Below, piece by piece: positions 22,501 to 34,807 of a stretch of 64,000 bases of DNA (the first letter of the stretch is position 1; every line of letters begins with the position of its first letter). Below the pieces are notes generated by a model that had not been told where the DNA came from, ran no database searches, and saw nothing but the letters and a program-made list of their open reading frames with translations. The position numbers and the translations under genes were made by a program. Source of the DNA: Boswellia sacra (Eukaryota > Streptophyta > Magnoliopsida > Sapindales > Burseraceae); contig SNVD02014932.1 of NCBI GenBank assembly GCA_013180625.2, positions 32,550 to 96,549 of the forward strand. The letters run 5' to 3'.

Positions 22501-23514
22501 AAAATAACTCATGTGCTAAACAGTATATGTCATGACCTCGATAGATAGAATAGTCCGATGCTGAGTGTTTTTATGCCAAACACTAATGCTTGACATCTAA
22601 AGCAACCAAAAAGATTTGCCGATTGTTGAGTTAGTAATCAAATGCAAAATAGAAAAGATAAGCATTAGACTATCGGTTTGCCATACAAAAGTCATGGCAT
22701 TTAATTTTTAATGTAATGAATTATTTTTCAGTAAGTCGTCTAATTTGAGTTATTTTTTGATTTCTTTCAATAATATAGCTTGAAAAACATTAAAAATTGC
22801 AAAAAGGAAAAAGAAAAAGATGTCAGGGAATATAAGAATAAGGGAAAAAGAAAGAAAAAAAAAGCGAAAAATATAAATTAAAGAGTAGATTCGCTCAGTG
22901 GAAAGGTCGTGATATTCGTCAAAAGGTTGGCTAGCTAAGCTGCGGCAGTGGCCCTTTTCTTACAAACTTTGCCTTGGCTCTTACGACTCTCTCTTTCATT
23001 GGTGTGATCTGATTGAGGATCGCTGACCCTTCCATTCTACTCCATACCAAACGTTTGTCCTAAGCGCAACTGCACAAGCACCCTAATATAAATTTCTTAA
23101 ATCTTCATTAATATTTCATATTAATTTATTTAAAATCTTTAGTTTAATTTGGTTATAAATTTGAAAATAAATAAATCATTTTAATGCGTGCCTTAAGGAT
23201 ATGTATACGGTATATCCTTTTGTATGGAATATTTTTTCATAGTCTGACGTGATCATCTTGTTAAATGGTTTATGTGAATTTGGTCTATTATGATTAACTT
23301 ATAGTATTTAAAAAAGAAAAAAAAAACTGGCTCTATTTTGAAGACGAAGGTATAGAAAATGTCAAAGTCAAATAGTATAAAAAACTTGATCTGAGTACAT
23401 TATGGTTAAGGACAATTATATGCATGCGAACATTTTACATATTTATAAATGTAATACTGTATGGATCAACCCATTTGAAAGTGGCAGTGCCACCTATAAA
23501 ATTTGCTCCATATT
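19591..23514. other. AT-rich intergenic stretch with a possible decayed gypsy gag remnant
   Basis: Mostly featureless. At about 20175-20460 (+), interrupted frames give Y-H-E-E-F-E-R-L-T-R, then G-G-F-K-S-H, then P-P-L-G-L-A-R, in the order of Ty3/gypsy gag ('EEFERL', 'GLK', 'PPSL'). It is too decayed to be certain. At about 22880-23090 there is a slightly GC-richer segment that I do not recognise. No intact gene is present. Confidence 0.35.
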
Positions 23515-24638
23515 TGTAACACCCCAAATCTGGCATATGGTAAACACATACTAAATCGGAATGCAACTAAATTTATTATATAAAATATTAAGCTACAAAA
23601 GTATCTCAAATAAGTACTCCAAGGATATAACGATTTCATTATTATAACTCATAATTTAAAATAAAAAGTTTCAGGTTTCGAATACAAAGTAGCAAAACTC
23701 TAATTGAGCTATGAATAATAATCCATGAATTCGCTCTAACCACATGATCCCTCAAAACTTATCTATAGGAGGCATACTCTGCAAAAATGTTGGTGACGAG
23801 AGGGTAAGTCGTCAACTCAGTACGTAATACACAAACTAGTGTGCGAAAATGTAAATAAATAATAGTATTTTAGATAATATCATAATAATTTCATAAAACA
23901 TATCCAAAACATAACTTTATTTCATAGAAGATTAATAAAATGAATCATCGAATTAAGTTCATAAAACAAGCGATTTTCATAGTAGCTCATGTTACGCAAT
24001 CATATCATATCAGATAATCGATTTACGGTCAAACATATGATATTATACTTGTGCACATCAAAACATATATCTAACTAGAACCATAACATAACATATCATA
24101 ACATATAGGGTTGCCACGAACAATGAGCCAAAATTCATAATTTATAACACAAAGCTTGTTTCAACAATCCTCATAATCATAATATTCTCAAATGTAGAAT
24201 AATTCTTAAAATAATAATATTTGTAGACCTAAAATTTATATTTTAAATAAATTAAATAAATCAGATTGAAAAGAACAAAATTTAAGGTAAATAACTTAAA
24301 AAGAATTTTAGGAAAGATTGGACTAAAACAGTTCCTATTTAAAGAAAATTTTGAGATAAAATGTTTCGTAAATTTTGTACTTAGATAGAAAGAATAATTT
24401 AATTACAAACAACTTGTACAACATAATTTATGTTATTAAATATTTAAATTAAACAAAACTAAAAATACAATTTCTTGATTGAAACATAAATTTTCAAAAT
24501 AATTTTCAAATTTTCTAAAAGAAACTGTATAGTCCTACGTACTGGAATTATAACGATTTTCATATGTGACAAAACGAAATGCCCTAATGTGAAAATTACT
24601 TACCTCCAACCTTGATCAATGAACTCTACTTCTAACAA
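23515..24638. mobile_element. LTR-like sequence starting TGTAACACCCC
   Basis: TGTAACACCCCAAATC at 23515 is a typical terminus of plant LTR retrotransposon LTRs (read on either strand). It is followed by the phrase 'gagggtaagtcgtcaactca' found in such LTRs. It runs without a visible break into the duplicated segment starting at 24639. I found no matching second end, PBS or coding region, so boundaries and orientation are uncertain. Confidence 0.45.
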
Positions 24639-26162
24639 CTCAGATGATTACTAAATTCCAGAAAATAATCAAGCAAATAATATAATCAAATTTGACTCAA
24701 AACTGTTCTAACGATTTAGTCCTGGAATCTGAATAGTGATGAATCTATGAATTTTATCTCTTAACTCCCTATTCCAATGACCCCAAAATTTTACAAATGC
24801 ATCCCAAACATGATATGCTGTCCCATAGGTTTTTGTTTAACATTTTACCATCGAAATCTATTTTATTTAAAATAAATTTTCGAGTACTAGAAAACTATCA
24901 ATTAGTTCAATTCAATAAGTCAGTTCAATTTGAAATTTTTTATAAAATCAAATACTTAACAAAAATTATGAAATTTTGGAAAATGACTATAGGCATGTTG
25001 ATAAACCGCTATGTAAAATTTCATGATTTTTGAAGGTCATTTGTTAAATAAATAAAATTTGTGAATCCAGACATGACGTTGTAATAATCAGTTTTTCAAC
25101 ATGTAAAACCAGTTTCGAAATACCTTAAAAAATATGTCAATATTATTTTCAGAGAACTAAAATATGTAAACACAATTCTTATGCATAGAAATCGTGATAA
25201 AAATTTTGGGTCACAATTCTTTTGGTAATAATATATAAAAATCAATTAAGACAGCGTATCCAGAATTTATGTACAATACTCAATCTCCTCTTTAACGTAT
25301 TTGGGCAACATAACAAAATTAATTAATCTAAAACCTATATAGAAGTTGATTATTAATGTAATATGTAACATATACTTATCGATATTATCTAAAATTATAC
25401 ATACTACAGTCCTCAAACAATGCAAACAAAGAGAGTCATAATAGGACTCTTACCTTCTATCAACGTGAACCAAGGAGGATTTGTTCGCTGATCGATACTC
25501 TTCTCCTTTGCTCAAGCATGAAAGGTCCTTTAATACATAATAAGGATAAACTCTATCTTAGAAAAATTCTCTCTAACATGAATTCAATCTCCATGTAAGC
25601 GATTTATCACTTATCGTAACTCAAGTCTTAATGGAATCAACGCACACGTAAGTGATATAGCTTCAACGTTTTTCACCAACAACCTCAACCTTTACGGCCA
25701 CCTAAGCTCAACATATTAGAGCCGCAATTGTGTAAAACCCTAGAGACATAATGAGTTTTGCGTTGAAACAAGCTTGATTAAAAATTTGATCTATAAACAT
25801 TAGCTAAGATAGGAAACTAGTAAATGTATAACCTTGGATGGAATCAATTAATATCTCTCCTTCCTTATTTACAACTTAATTTATGTCCTTTGACAACTAA
25901 ATTAACGTGACTTAACCTCAATCAACATTTATGCTATTAAAATTTTCCTTCTTGTGAAATATTCTTTGCCCAACTAATATCACCACCGAATAGAAAAACT
26001 TAGATATTACAATATTCGTATTACTCCTCAACCAACCTAAAAATAAAATAATATTCTTTAAAGGATAATCTTAACATGTGTTTTAAGGGCACACGTTAAG
26101 CTCTAAAAAATTGTATAAATTCTTTTGAAGATTATGTAAATTCCCTTAAAAATTGTAAATTC
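24639..26162. repeat. Tandem duplication, copy 1, left part
   Basis: This sequence is repeated almost base for base at 34808-36330. The rest of copy 1 lies at 34546-34796, on the far side of copia element I. Without the copia insertion, copy 1 is about 1775 bp and abuts copy 2 (1764 bp) almost directly. A 78-codon open stretch at 24797 recurs at 34966 only because of the duplication. It looks like LTR sequence and not a gene. Confidence 0.85.
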
Positions 26163-27067
26163 TGATAGTTCTGGAGGTATGCAGTTATAAGAAATATAAC
26201 AGTAAACTGTAATATAAATCGGTGCAGGAGGATTTTACATGGTTCAGTTATAAAAACCTACATCCACGGACAAGTATAGAGCTACAATTCACTAAGTTCT
26301 TGTTTGTACAATCTTTAGGACCTTTTACAGTGCTAACTCACTCTCATACACTAACCTAATCTTTGACAAACAAAATCCCGTCAAGATCTTAAACTCTAGT
26401 GAGACTATCCACTCTCTATCGCAGATAACTTAATAGCACACTGTTAAGTTACACATAACAATAACGTCTGACACAGAATTACATAAACACTTAACTTGCA
26501 AGTTATCCCAAGTGTCTACTAACTCATACAGACTCAACCAACAACTCATGTACGATTTCTACCACTCATACATGAATCAAAAGACTCAAAGAATCAAATC
26601 AAAGAAGACATTTCTTTTACGTTGAAGCTCTCTTCTATGAATTCATGGAATGCCGAACTCAAGACTCTCTCACAACCAAAACATCCAACACGTTAATCTC
26701 TCAATCACGTTCTCAACCGCCTGAATAGCTTTGTATATATATAGTGAGAGGTCTGACCGAAATCTCCTAGAAATCCTGTAAAAATTCTAATCAAAATCAT
26801 ATTAGGATTAGGAGAAATAAAATAGGAAGTGTTATAAACAAACTCCAAAAGGAATTAGGACAAATAAATATTCTCCTATTCTAATTAGGATACAAGATAT
26901 TATATCCTAATCTAAAGAGATATTTATTACCAAATCAAATACTTCCTAAAATATAATTCTAGAAACATTAAAATAGGAATAAAAATAATATTCTTGTTTT
27001 ATCACAAGTTGATCAAAACTCATCATGTGCATGGCAGATGCATATGTAGTAGACTTTGACACCAACA
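26163..27067 (-). repeat. 3' LTR of copia element I
   Basis: 905 bp, identical in length to the LTR at 33636-34540. It is followed on the plus strand by 'atctcccccttttttggcaa' type sequence, which on the minus strand is the polypurine tract AAAAAGGGGGAGAT immediately before TGTTGG. Confidence 0.95.
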
Positions 27068-27085
27068 ATCTCCCCCTTTTTGGCA
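27068..27085 (-). other. Polypurine tract of copia element I
   Basis: On the minus strand AAAAAGGGGGAGAT directly precedes the 3' LTR start TGTTGG. This is the plus-strand primer for reverse transcription in copia elements. Confidence 0.9.
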
Positions 27086-28680
27086 ACTTGTGATGAAAAC
27101 ACAAAACTGTTTCTGATCAAAGAATATCACACATGCTAAGTCAATCATAACAATAAGCTGCCATGAAATAGCAAACAGAAATTATCATGTGTAAAGAATT
27201 AACCAGTGAGCTATTACAAAACTTATAACAGAACACTGTCAGATTAAGTATATTCTGCAATCAAAATGACTTTGTCAAACTGATCAAGCAACACACATTA
27301 ATCAATTCATGATCAAAGCATTTATATCAATCAATGCAATCAAATCATGATCAGAGCAAAAACATTCATCAACACAAGATATCTTGAATGCACACATAAA
27401 GTAAACATAGGAAGTTCTTCTTACTCCCCCTTACTACTTACTTACATCCCTTGAAAAATAAACAACAAAAATATAAACAAAACAGAAGTAAGTAACCACG
27501 GTAATATCAGACATAACAAAAAGATCAAAAAATCAGAAAAGTCCTTGATCTCCCCCTTGATTTCAGCGCAAGTGCCAAAAGCACTTAACGAAGGAACTTG
27601 CGAACTGGAGGAGAAGAGGAACTGCCAGTGCGCTTCCTAAGTTTTCCCTGTTGAAGTTGGAGTTGGCTGCACAGAAGCTGCAGGAGCAGTGTGTTCTTCA
27701 GCTGTGTCAGAAGAAGTGGCAATGACTTCAGCTACAATTCTTCGAATCTCTTGTCACGTCTCTCTACATTGGTTTCAGCCTTTCCATCTGTAACTTCCTT
27801 TGTGAAGTTTACTTCTCAAACATCTGCTTGATGTCGGTTGTGAGAAACTTATTGGTCTACAGAAAAAAATTTCAGAACAGGAAGAGAGAAGCAAGATGCG
27901 AGACAGGGAAGACATTGTTGTGGGAGTATGGAATGAACAAGAAAAGCCCTAAGCAATTTTGTAATATACTAGGCTATATTGAAAACAATTTTGTTTTTAA
28001 CAAAATTTAATACTAATTGTATTTCCAAAACCGTTTCATAACTGACATTAATGGACAAAAATTCAAATTTGATTCCAATTTGAATAAGGAATTCTACTAG
28101 AATCAGGATTCCTGCCACTGAAACTTCTCCCCCTCAATTCAATAATGATGACATTGCATTTTTGATACATGGACACACAAGAAAATCAAATTTTGAATAA
28201 GCACAAAGAGCACCGTATGCTATGAAAAACGTAACAGAACACAGTTAAAAGTAACATAACAACAATATTTGAAATCATATGAATCATTCTAAGAAAGCAT
28301 ATTCAAGAGCTGTTTTATTTTCTTTTAATTATTTCACCACTTAATCCAATTGAGTGATCAACTTGAGCATGCTTCTTACACACACAAAAGTTAGTCTCAA
28401 TGTAAATTTGCTAAATAATACAGTAGCTTTCACACATGTATAGAGGTAGCCCTTTTCCATTTGAGTGGGTGACCTCACCATATTTCCTAGATACAATGAA
28501 GTTACTCTCAATGGATGGCTTTCACACATCATATACTGGTAGCCCTCTCTGTATTTTTCATTTTTAAACCAGTATTGAATTATTCACACAATTTTTTATA
28601 TCATAGCTCACACATGCTTAATTAGAAGAAAACTTATGATATTACAGATACAATTAACATAATAGTAAGCAGTGTTCATT
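27086..28680 (-). other. Non-coding 3' internal region of copia element I
   Basis: About 1.6 kb separates the end of RNase H from the PPT. In the minus sense there is no long open frame here, only short broken ones. Some long copia elements carry an envelope-like or accessory ORF in this position, but I cannot recognise one here. Confidence 0.5.
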
Positions 28681-31600
28681 CATGTAACTGACAGATGCCT
28701 AAGGCTTTTCTTAGATTTTCAAATCTTGTTGTATCCAATGCCTTAGTGAACAAGTAAGCCAATTGTCTATCAGTGGAGATGTGTTCAATGTGTATCATCT
28801 TAGACTATACTAGTTCCCTTATAAAATGGTATCTAATATCAATGTGTTTTGTTCTAGAATGCTGAATAGGACTTTTGGAAATATTTATAGCACTAGTATT
28901 ATCACAAAACACAATTATAGGCTTTTGTTCAATACCATAATCACTCAACATTTGCTTCATCCATAATAGTTGCGTACAACAACTCCTTGCTGCTATGTAT
29001 TCAGCTTCAACAGTAGACAATGAAATAGAATTCTGCTTTTTACTGTGCCATGAAACCAAGTTAGTACCAAGATAAAAACATCCTCCTGAAATACTTTTTC
29101 TGTCATCTGCATTTCCTGCTTAATCAGCATCACTAAACCCTACAAGATAATCATTTGTATCTTTAGAAAACCATATTCCATAATCACGTGTTCCATGTAC
29201 ATACCTGATGATTCTCTTAGCTGCTGTAAGATGTGATTCTTTGGGATTTGCTTGAAATCTTGCACACAATCCTATACTAAAGCACAAGTCTGGTCTACTC
29301 GCTGTGAGGTATAGCAGGCTACCAATAATACTTTTGTACAAACTTGCATCAACATCTTTACCTGCATTGTCTTTGAAAGTTTTAGATTAGTACTGATAGG
29401 TGTTTTCATTAGTTTTGCATTTTCAAGCCCAAACTTCTTTACAAGATTTTTTGGCATATTTTGATTGAGATATAAATATCCCATCATTCATTTGCTTAAC
29501 TTGCAATCCAAGAAAGAAATTTAATTCTCCTACCATGCTCATCTCAAACTCTTCCTACATCAACTTAACAAACTCATTAATTTTGTTTTTGTTAGTTGAT
29601 TCGAAAACAATGTCATCAACATATATTTGAGCAACAATAAAATAGGTTGATGCATGTTTGATAAACAAGGTCTTATCATTGCTGCCTCTTTTATAACCTC
29701 TATTGATTAAAAAATTTGTCAACCTTTCATACTAAGCTCTAAGAGCTTGTTTCAAATCATACAAAGCTTTGTGTAATATGTACACAAAAACAGGATGTTT
29801 AGGATCTTCAAATCCCTTAGGTTGCTTAACAAAGACTTCTTCATTGAGATAGCCATTTAAAAATGCTGTTTTAACATCCATTTGGTACAATTTGAAATTA
29901 AGCAAACAAGCAATTGCAAGTAGTAATCTGATTGATTCAAGTCTAGCTATAAGTGCAAAGGTTTCATCAAAGTCTATGCCTTCAACTTGTGTGTAACCTT
30001 GTGCAACTAACCTAGCTTTATTTCTTACTACTTGACCACTTTCATCAGTTTTATTTTTGTAAATCCATTTAGTTCCAATGACATTTGTACCTTCTAGCCT
30101 AGGAACTAATTCCCACACTTCATTCCTTTTAAATTGACTAAATTCATCTTGCATAGCTTGAATCCACACCTCTTCTTTTAAAGCTTCTTTCACATTTTTT
30201 GGCTCAACTAAAGAAACATAACATGTAAACCTTGCCTGATTTCTTACCTTGCTCTGAGTTTTCATCATGCCATCTAGTGTTCCAATGATAGAACTTGTTG
30301 GATGTGCCTTCTGAATTCATATGGATGGATCTTTCTTTTCATCTTCATTCCTGATTGAATTTCTGTTCAAATCTGAGTTGTCAGATGTTACTGTTACGTC
30401 AGGTGTAACAGCAGCTGTTTCCTTTTTCATAACAGCATCTTCTTTTTTGTTGCTGTCTGAATCTAATTTTTCTATCTCTTTTGTGAAGCTGGTTATGCTT
30501 TCCTCTTGTGAGTACTTTGCATAATCATCAAGGTCATCAAGCACTACGTTTGCAGATTCCATGATTGCCTTAGTTCTCAGATTGTAAACTCGAAATGCTT
30601 TGCTGTTTTGAGCATATCCCACGAAGACTCCTTCATCACTCCTTGGATCTAATTTTCCTAACAGTTATCTGTCGTTTAAGATGTAACACTTGCAACCAAA
30701 GACATGAAAATATTTCAAATTAGGTTTTCTTCCTTTCAAAATTTCATAAAGTGTTTGATTAGTGCCAGGTCTAAGAAAAACTCTATTTGAAATATAATAA
30801 GCAGTGCTCATTGCTTCAGCCCAAAGCCTTTTTGTCAACTTCTTGCTATTGAGCATCACTCTTGCCATCTCTTGAAGAGTTCTATTCTTCCTTTCCGCAA
30901 TGACATTCTATTTAGGGGTTTTAGGAGCTGAAAATTCATGATCAATTCCATGATATTTGCAGAAGTCAGCATAGCTAACATTCTCAAATTCCTTGCCATG
31001 ATCACTTCTTGTTCTCACAATCCTGCCAAAGTTCTTATTTTGCTCATTTTCAAGCTCAACACAAAGATTTCTTAAAGCTTCAAAAGTGTCAGATTTTTCT
31101 TTAATGAAATCAACCCAAGTATATCTAGAAAAATCATCCACACAAACAAATATATATCTCTTACCTGTAATGCTTTCAATTTGTATAGGACCCATAAGAT
31201 CTATGTGAAGCAAATCAAGTATCTTAGAAGTGTTAAGATGTGGATTTGATTTGTGTGAACTTTTGATTTGTTTTTCCATTTGACATGGTCCATAATTTTT
31301 ATCAATTTTGTCATCAAGTTTAGGAACTCCTCTTACAGCACCTAACTTAGTTAATTTAACCAAGCCTTTGTAATTTAAGTGCCCTAATTTTTGATGCCAT
31401 AATTCCAAATCCGAAATCCTAGCTTGAAATGCAATCTTTATCAAATAGCAATTATCCGAAGATCTATTACCTTCTAGAATGCATTTACTAAAATTATCTA
31501 AGACCATGCATTTATTTTGTGTGAAATTAACAATATACTTGTCGTCACAAATCTGACTAATACTAATAAGATTAGCTTTCAAACCTTCAACTAGCAAGAC

Positions 31601-31936
31601 ATTTTGAAAATTGGGTAGGCCTTTGACATTCAAAGTGCCTTTACCAATGATCTTACTCTTTGCTCCTTCTCCATAGGTGACATTACCATCCCTGCATGTT
31701 TTAAAGTCTGTTAGAAACCGTTTATTTCTAGTCATGTGCCTGGAACAACCGCTGTCAAAATACCACAAATCGTTAGATGCATGATTAAGTGCAATAAACG
31801 CAATATGACATACTATTTTGTCTTTCTTAACCCACTGCAGTCGTGTTTTAGGTAACAGTTTGAACTGTTTTGATCTTTTATGCAAAAGATTCAATAATTT
31901 AAAGCATCTAGGCCTAATGTGTCCTTTTTTTATCAC
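28681..31936 (-). pseudogene. copia I pol: protease, integrase, reverse transcriptase, RNase H
   Basis: In minus-sense order: zinc knuckle end G-H-I-R-P-R-C; protease D-S-G-C-S-R-H-M-T; GAG-pre-integrase H-Q-K-L-G-H-L-N; integrase core with the D of H-I-D-L-M-G-P, the D of T-R-S-D-H-G-K-E-F and the E of A-E-R-K-N-R-T; reverse transcriptase with V-K-T-A-F-L-N-G and Y-V-D-D (29612-29623); RNase H with S-A-D/D-A-D and V-E-A-E-Y-I-A-A. Catalytic residues are mostly present, but the frame is interrupted by stops (for example just before I-A-E-R-K near 30905, and near 30665, 30317 and 29732) and by a frame change around 29480-29350. It lies in a different frame from gag, after a frame change near 31925. 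Confidence 0.93.
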
Positions 31937-33572
31937 AAAAATAACAAATAGGAATGAATTTCCTTACCTTTTCAAGATTGGATTTGAAAGAACTCAGAGG
32001 AGAAACATATGTTTCACTGCTCTTGGAATTAGGACTTGATTTTAAAGAGCTAAGTTCAGAATTCTTACCTGATGTTGAAGCTTTAACAAAGACTGTTTTT
32101 GATGTGGATGCAACATTACCTTCTGTGTATCCTAATCCATGTTTATTAGGGTTGTCTCTTCCAAGACTCAAGACCTGATCAAGTTTGGCGGCTCCAATTT
32201 TGAGTTGATCAGCACACCTCTTACTTTTAACCAGTTCTGTTGTGATTTTCTCAATGTGTGCTGTTTTGTCTGTCAAAACAGTTTTCAGTTCTGTGATCTA
32301 ATTTTCAGCAAAGGATTTTTCTCATTCCAGCATTTCAATCTTCTTCTTTAAGATTTTGATTTCTTCCTTCTGATTCAGCCATTCACCATAGAGTGTGTTG
32401 TATGTCTCTTACAACTCTTCATAGTATTCTAGTTCCTCTTCTTCATCAGAATGATCAACATTTGTTCTGCAATTTTTTGTTATGTCAGACATAACAGCCT
32501 TTCCTTTGTCAGTTGCAGATGCGATAAATACAACAAAGTTGCTCATTTAGTCTTGATCTTCTAACTCGGAATCTGATTCATCACTCCAGGTTGTTGTCAG
32601 TCCTTTATTTTTCTTCTTGAGATTAGCACATTCAGATTGAATATGCCCATAACCAAAACATTCATAACACTGAATCTGCTATTTCTTTTCAGGTTGTTTT
32701 GGCTTCTTCTTATCATTCTCCTTGCTGAACTTTCTGAATTTTTCTTCACTTGAGTTTGATGGCTTTCCTTGATTCTTTTTCCTGAAATTTCTTTTCATGA
32801 ACTTGACATAATTTCTTGTTAGAAAAGTAATTTGTTTAGAATCAGTTTCATCAAGCTCATCACTACATTCATCATCAGATTTTTCAGCTTTTATATTAAA
32901 TGCGATGCTTTTACCTTTTTGTTTCCGAGTACTTTGATTTATTTCAAAGTTTTGGAGAATGCCAATCCGTTCATCAACCCTCATCTCATCAGTGTTTTTA
33001 ACTTCCTCCATGGTTGAAATTTTAGGTTGAAATTTATCTGGGATAGACCTAATTATCTTGCTAACAACTTCTGCATCAGTGAAAGTTTTGCCAAGCATGT
33101 ATGCTGAATTTGTAATGTGACATATCTTAGAGTAAAAATCAGAAATTGATTCATCCTTATGCAACATTAGATTTTCAAATTGAGAATTCAGTCTCATTAA
33201 TTTAGATCTTTTAACAGATGTGATACCTTCATGTTTTACCTCAAGTATGTCCCATGCTTCCTTGGCCACTTTGCACCTTGAAATCTATCTGAAATTGTTT
33301 AAGTCCACTGCAGCAAAAATTGCATTGAGAGCCTTTGAATTCCAGCTAGAATGTCAGTATTCTTCATCAGTCCATTCATTCTCTAGTTTGGCTTCAAAAT
33401 CACTAAAAGCATTCACCTTTGTTAGCGGTGTCCATCCTTTAAGCACACTAGTCCAAGCCCTGTCATCAAGAGATTTAATATACATCATCATTCTTACCTT
33501 CCAATATGAATAATTACCATCATCAAGAATGGGTGGTTGTGTTCCGGATCCTCCAGTGCAAATAAACTCCAT
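31914..33572 (-). pseudogene. copia I gag (UBN2-type with zinc knuckles)
   Basis: The start is ATG at 33572 (M-E-F-I-C-T-G-G). The N-terminal D-D-G-N-Y-S-Y-W-K-V-R-M motif is typical of copia gag (DUF4219). A UBN2 helical region follows (A-K-E-A-W-D-I-L, then L-M-L-H-K-D-E-S-I-S-D-F-Y). The first CCHC knuckle is C-Y-E-C-F-G-Y-G-H-I-Q-S-E-C near 32665. The second begins C-Y-F-C-D-K-K and is cut by a frame change at about 31925. Gag forms the virus-like particle that packages element RNA. In-frame stops occur near 33354, 33285, 32679, 32550, 32410, 32330 and 32300. It is clearly dead, but the layout is complete. Confidence 0.9.
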
Positions 33573-33616
33573 CCTTCCAGATCAGTATGATCGTTTTTTT
33601 CACTTGTCTATCAGTG

Positions 33617-33635
33617 AACTTGCTCTGATGCCAAT
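33617..33635 (-). other. Primer-binding site of copia element I (initiator tRNA-Met)
   Basis: Directly inside the 5' LTR, the minus strand reads ATTGGCATCAGAGCAAG, one base off the plant copia consensus TGGTATCAGAGC, complementary to the 3' end of initiator tRNA-Met. Confidence 0.88.
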
Positions 33636-34540
33636 TGATAGTTCTGGAGGTATGCAGTTATAAGAAATATAACAGTAAACTGTAATATAAATCGGCACAG
33701 GAGGATTTTTATGTGGTTCGATTATAAAAACCTACGTCCACGGATAGCTATAGATCTGCAATTCACTAAGTTCTTGTTTGTACAATCTTTATGACCTTTT
33801 ACAGTACTGACTCACTCTTACACACTAACCTAATCTTTGACAAACAAAATCCTATCAAGATCTTAAACTCTAGTGACACTGCCTACTCTCTGTCGCAAAT
33901 AACTTAACAGTACACTATTAAGTTACACATAACAATGACGTCTGACATAGAATTACATAAACACTTAACCCGCAAGTTATCTCAAGTGTCTACTAACTCA
34001 TACAAACTCAACCAACAACTCATGTATGATTTCTACCACTCATAAATGAATTAAAAGACTCAAAGAATCAAATCAAAGAAGACATTCCTTTTGAATTGAA
34101 GCTCTCTTCTATGAATTCATGGAATGCCGAACTCAAGACTCTCTCACAACCAAAACATCCAACATGTTAATCTCTCAATCACGTTCTCAGCCGCCTGAAT
34201 AGCTTTGTATATATATAGTGAGAGGTTTGGCCGAAATCTCCTAGAAATCCTGTAAAAATTCTAATCAAAATCATATTAGGATTAGGAGAAATAAAATAGG
34301 AAGTGTTATAAACAAATTCCAAAAGGAATTAGGACAAATAAATATTCTCCTATTCTAATTAGGATACAAGATATTATATCCTAATCTAAAGAGATATTTA
34401 TTCCAAATCAAATACTTCCTAAAATATAATTCTAGAAACATTAAAATAGGAATAAAAATAATATTCTTGTTTTATCACAAGTTGATCAAAACTCATCATG
34501 TGCATGGCACATACATATGTAGTAGACTTTGACACCAACA
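33636..34540 (-). repeat. 5' LTR of copia element I
   Basis: 905 bp, matching the LTR at 26163-27067. A TATA-like 'tatatatagtgagaggt' segment (about 34208) and a related LTR at 54915-55815 (plus orientation) identify the family. It is expected to carry the element promoter. Confidence 0.95.
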
Positions 34541-34545
34541 AATTC

Positions 34546-34796
34546 TATCGAAGATTATTGTATAAAAGATATTAAATGCACAAATTTAAAGTAAATTTAT
34601 ATAGTTGTTAAGGGCTTAACATATGCCTTTAATACAAAAGTTAAGACTACCATTTCTAAATACTGGCCTTATGCACACGCCCAAAAAGTTCTCATTTTGT
34701 TGGATTGGTAACTGTAACAATCTTATAAAAATTTACCAAATTAATTGGATTTCAAAGGAGATTATCACAATCTTGTCAAAATTTTGCGAAACTTTA
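34546..34796. repeat. Tandem duplication, copy 1, right part
   Basis: This continues copy 1 (24639-26162) beyond the copia insertion. The counterpart in copy 2 is about 36331-36571. The shared end is '...gcgaaacttta' / '...acgaaacttta'. The short 'cttgttaaggg' that follows is the junction to copy 2. Confidence 0.85.
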
Positions 34797-34807
34797 CTTG
34801 TTAAGGG

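Larger units (their letters stand above)
26163..34540 (-). mobile_element. Ty1/copia retrotransposon I, 8378 bp, complete but inactive
   Basis: Two 905-bp LTRs (TGTTGG...TATCA in the element sense) bound an internal region with a PBS, gag, pol and a PPT, all on the minus strand. The TSD is AATTC (26158-26162 and 34541-34545). The order protease, integrase, reverse transcriptase, RNase H is that of copia. A long gag with two zinc knuckles, ~0.9-kb LTRs and 1.6 kb of non-coding sequence between pol and the 3' LTR suggest a Sirevirus-like lineage, but this is inference. Multiple stops and frame changes inactivate it. The LTRs differ at many scattered sites, mostly in the part nearest their plus-strand left ends, so the insertion is not recent. 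Confidence 0.93.

Noticed and set aside
24797..25033. 78-codon ORF apparently conserved at 34966-35202
   Set aside because: Conservation comes from the tandem DNA duplication. The composition is LTR-like, and non-coding flanks are equally conserved.
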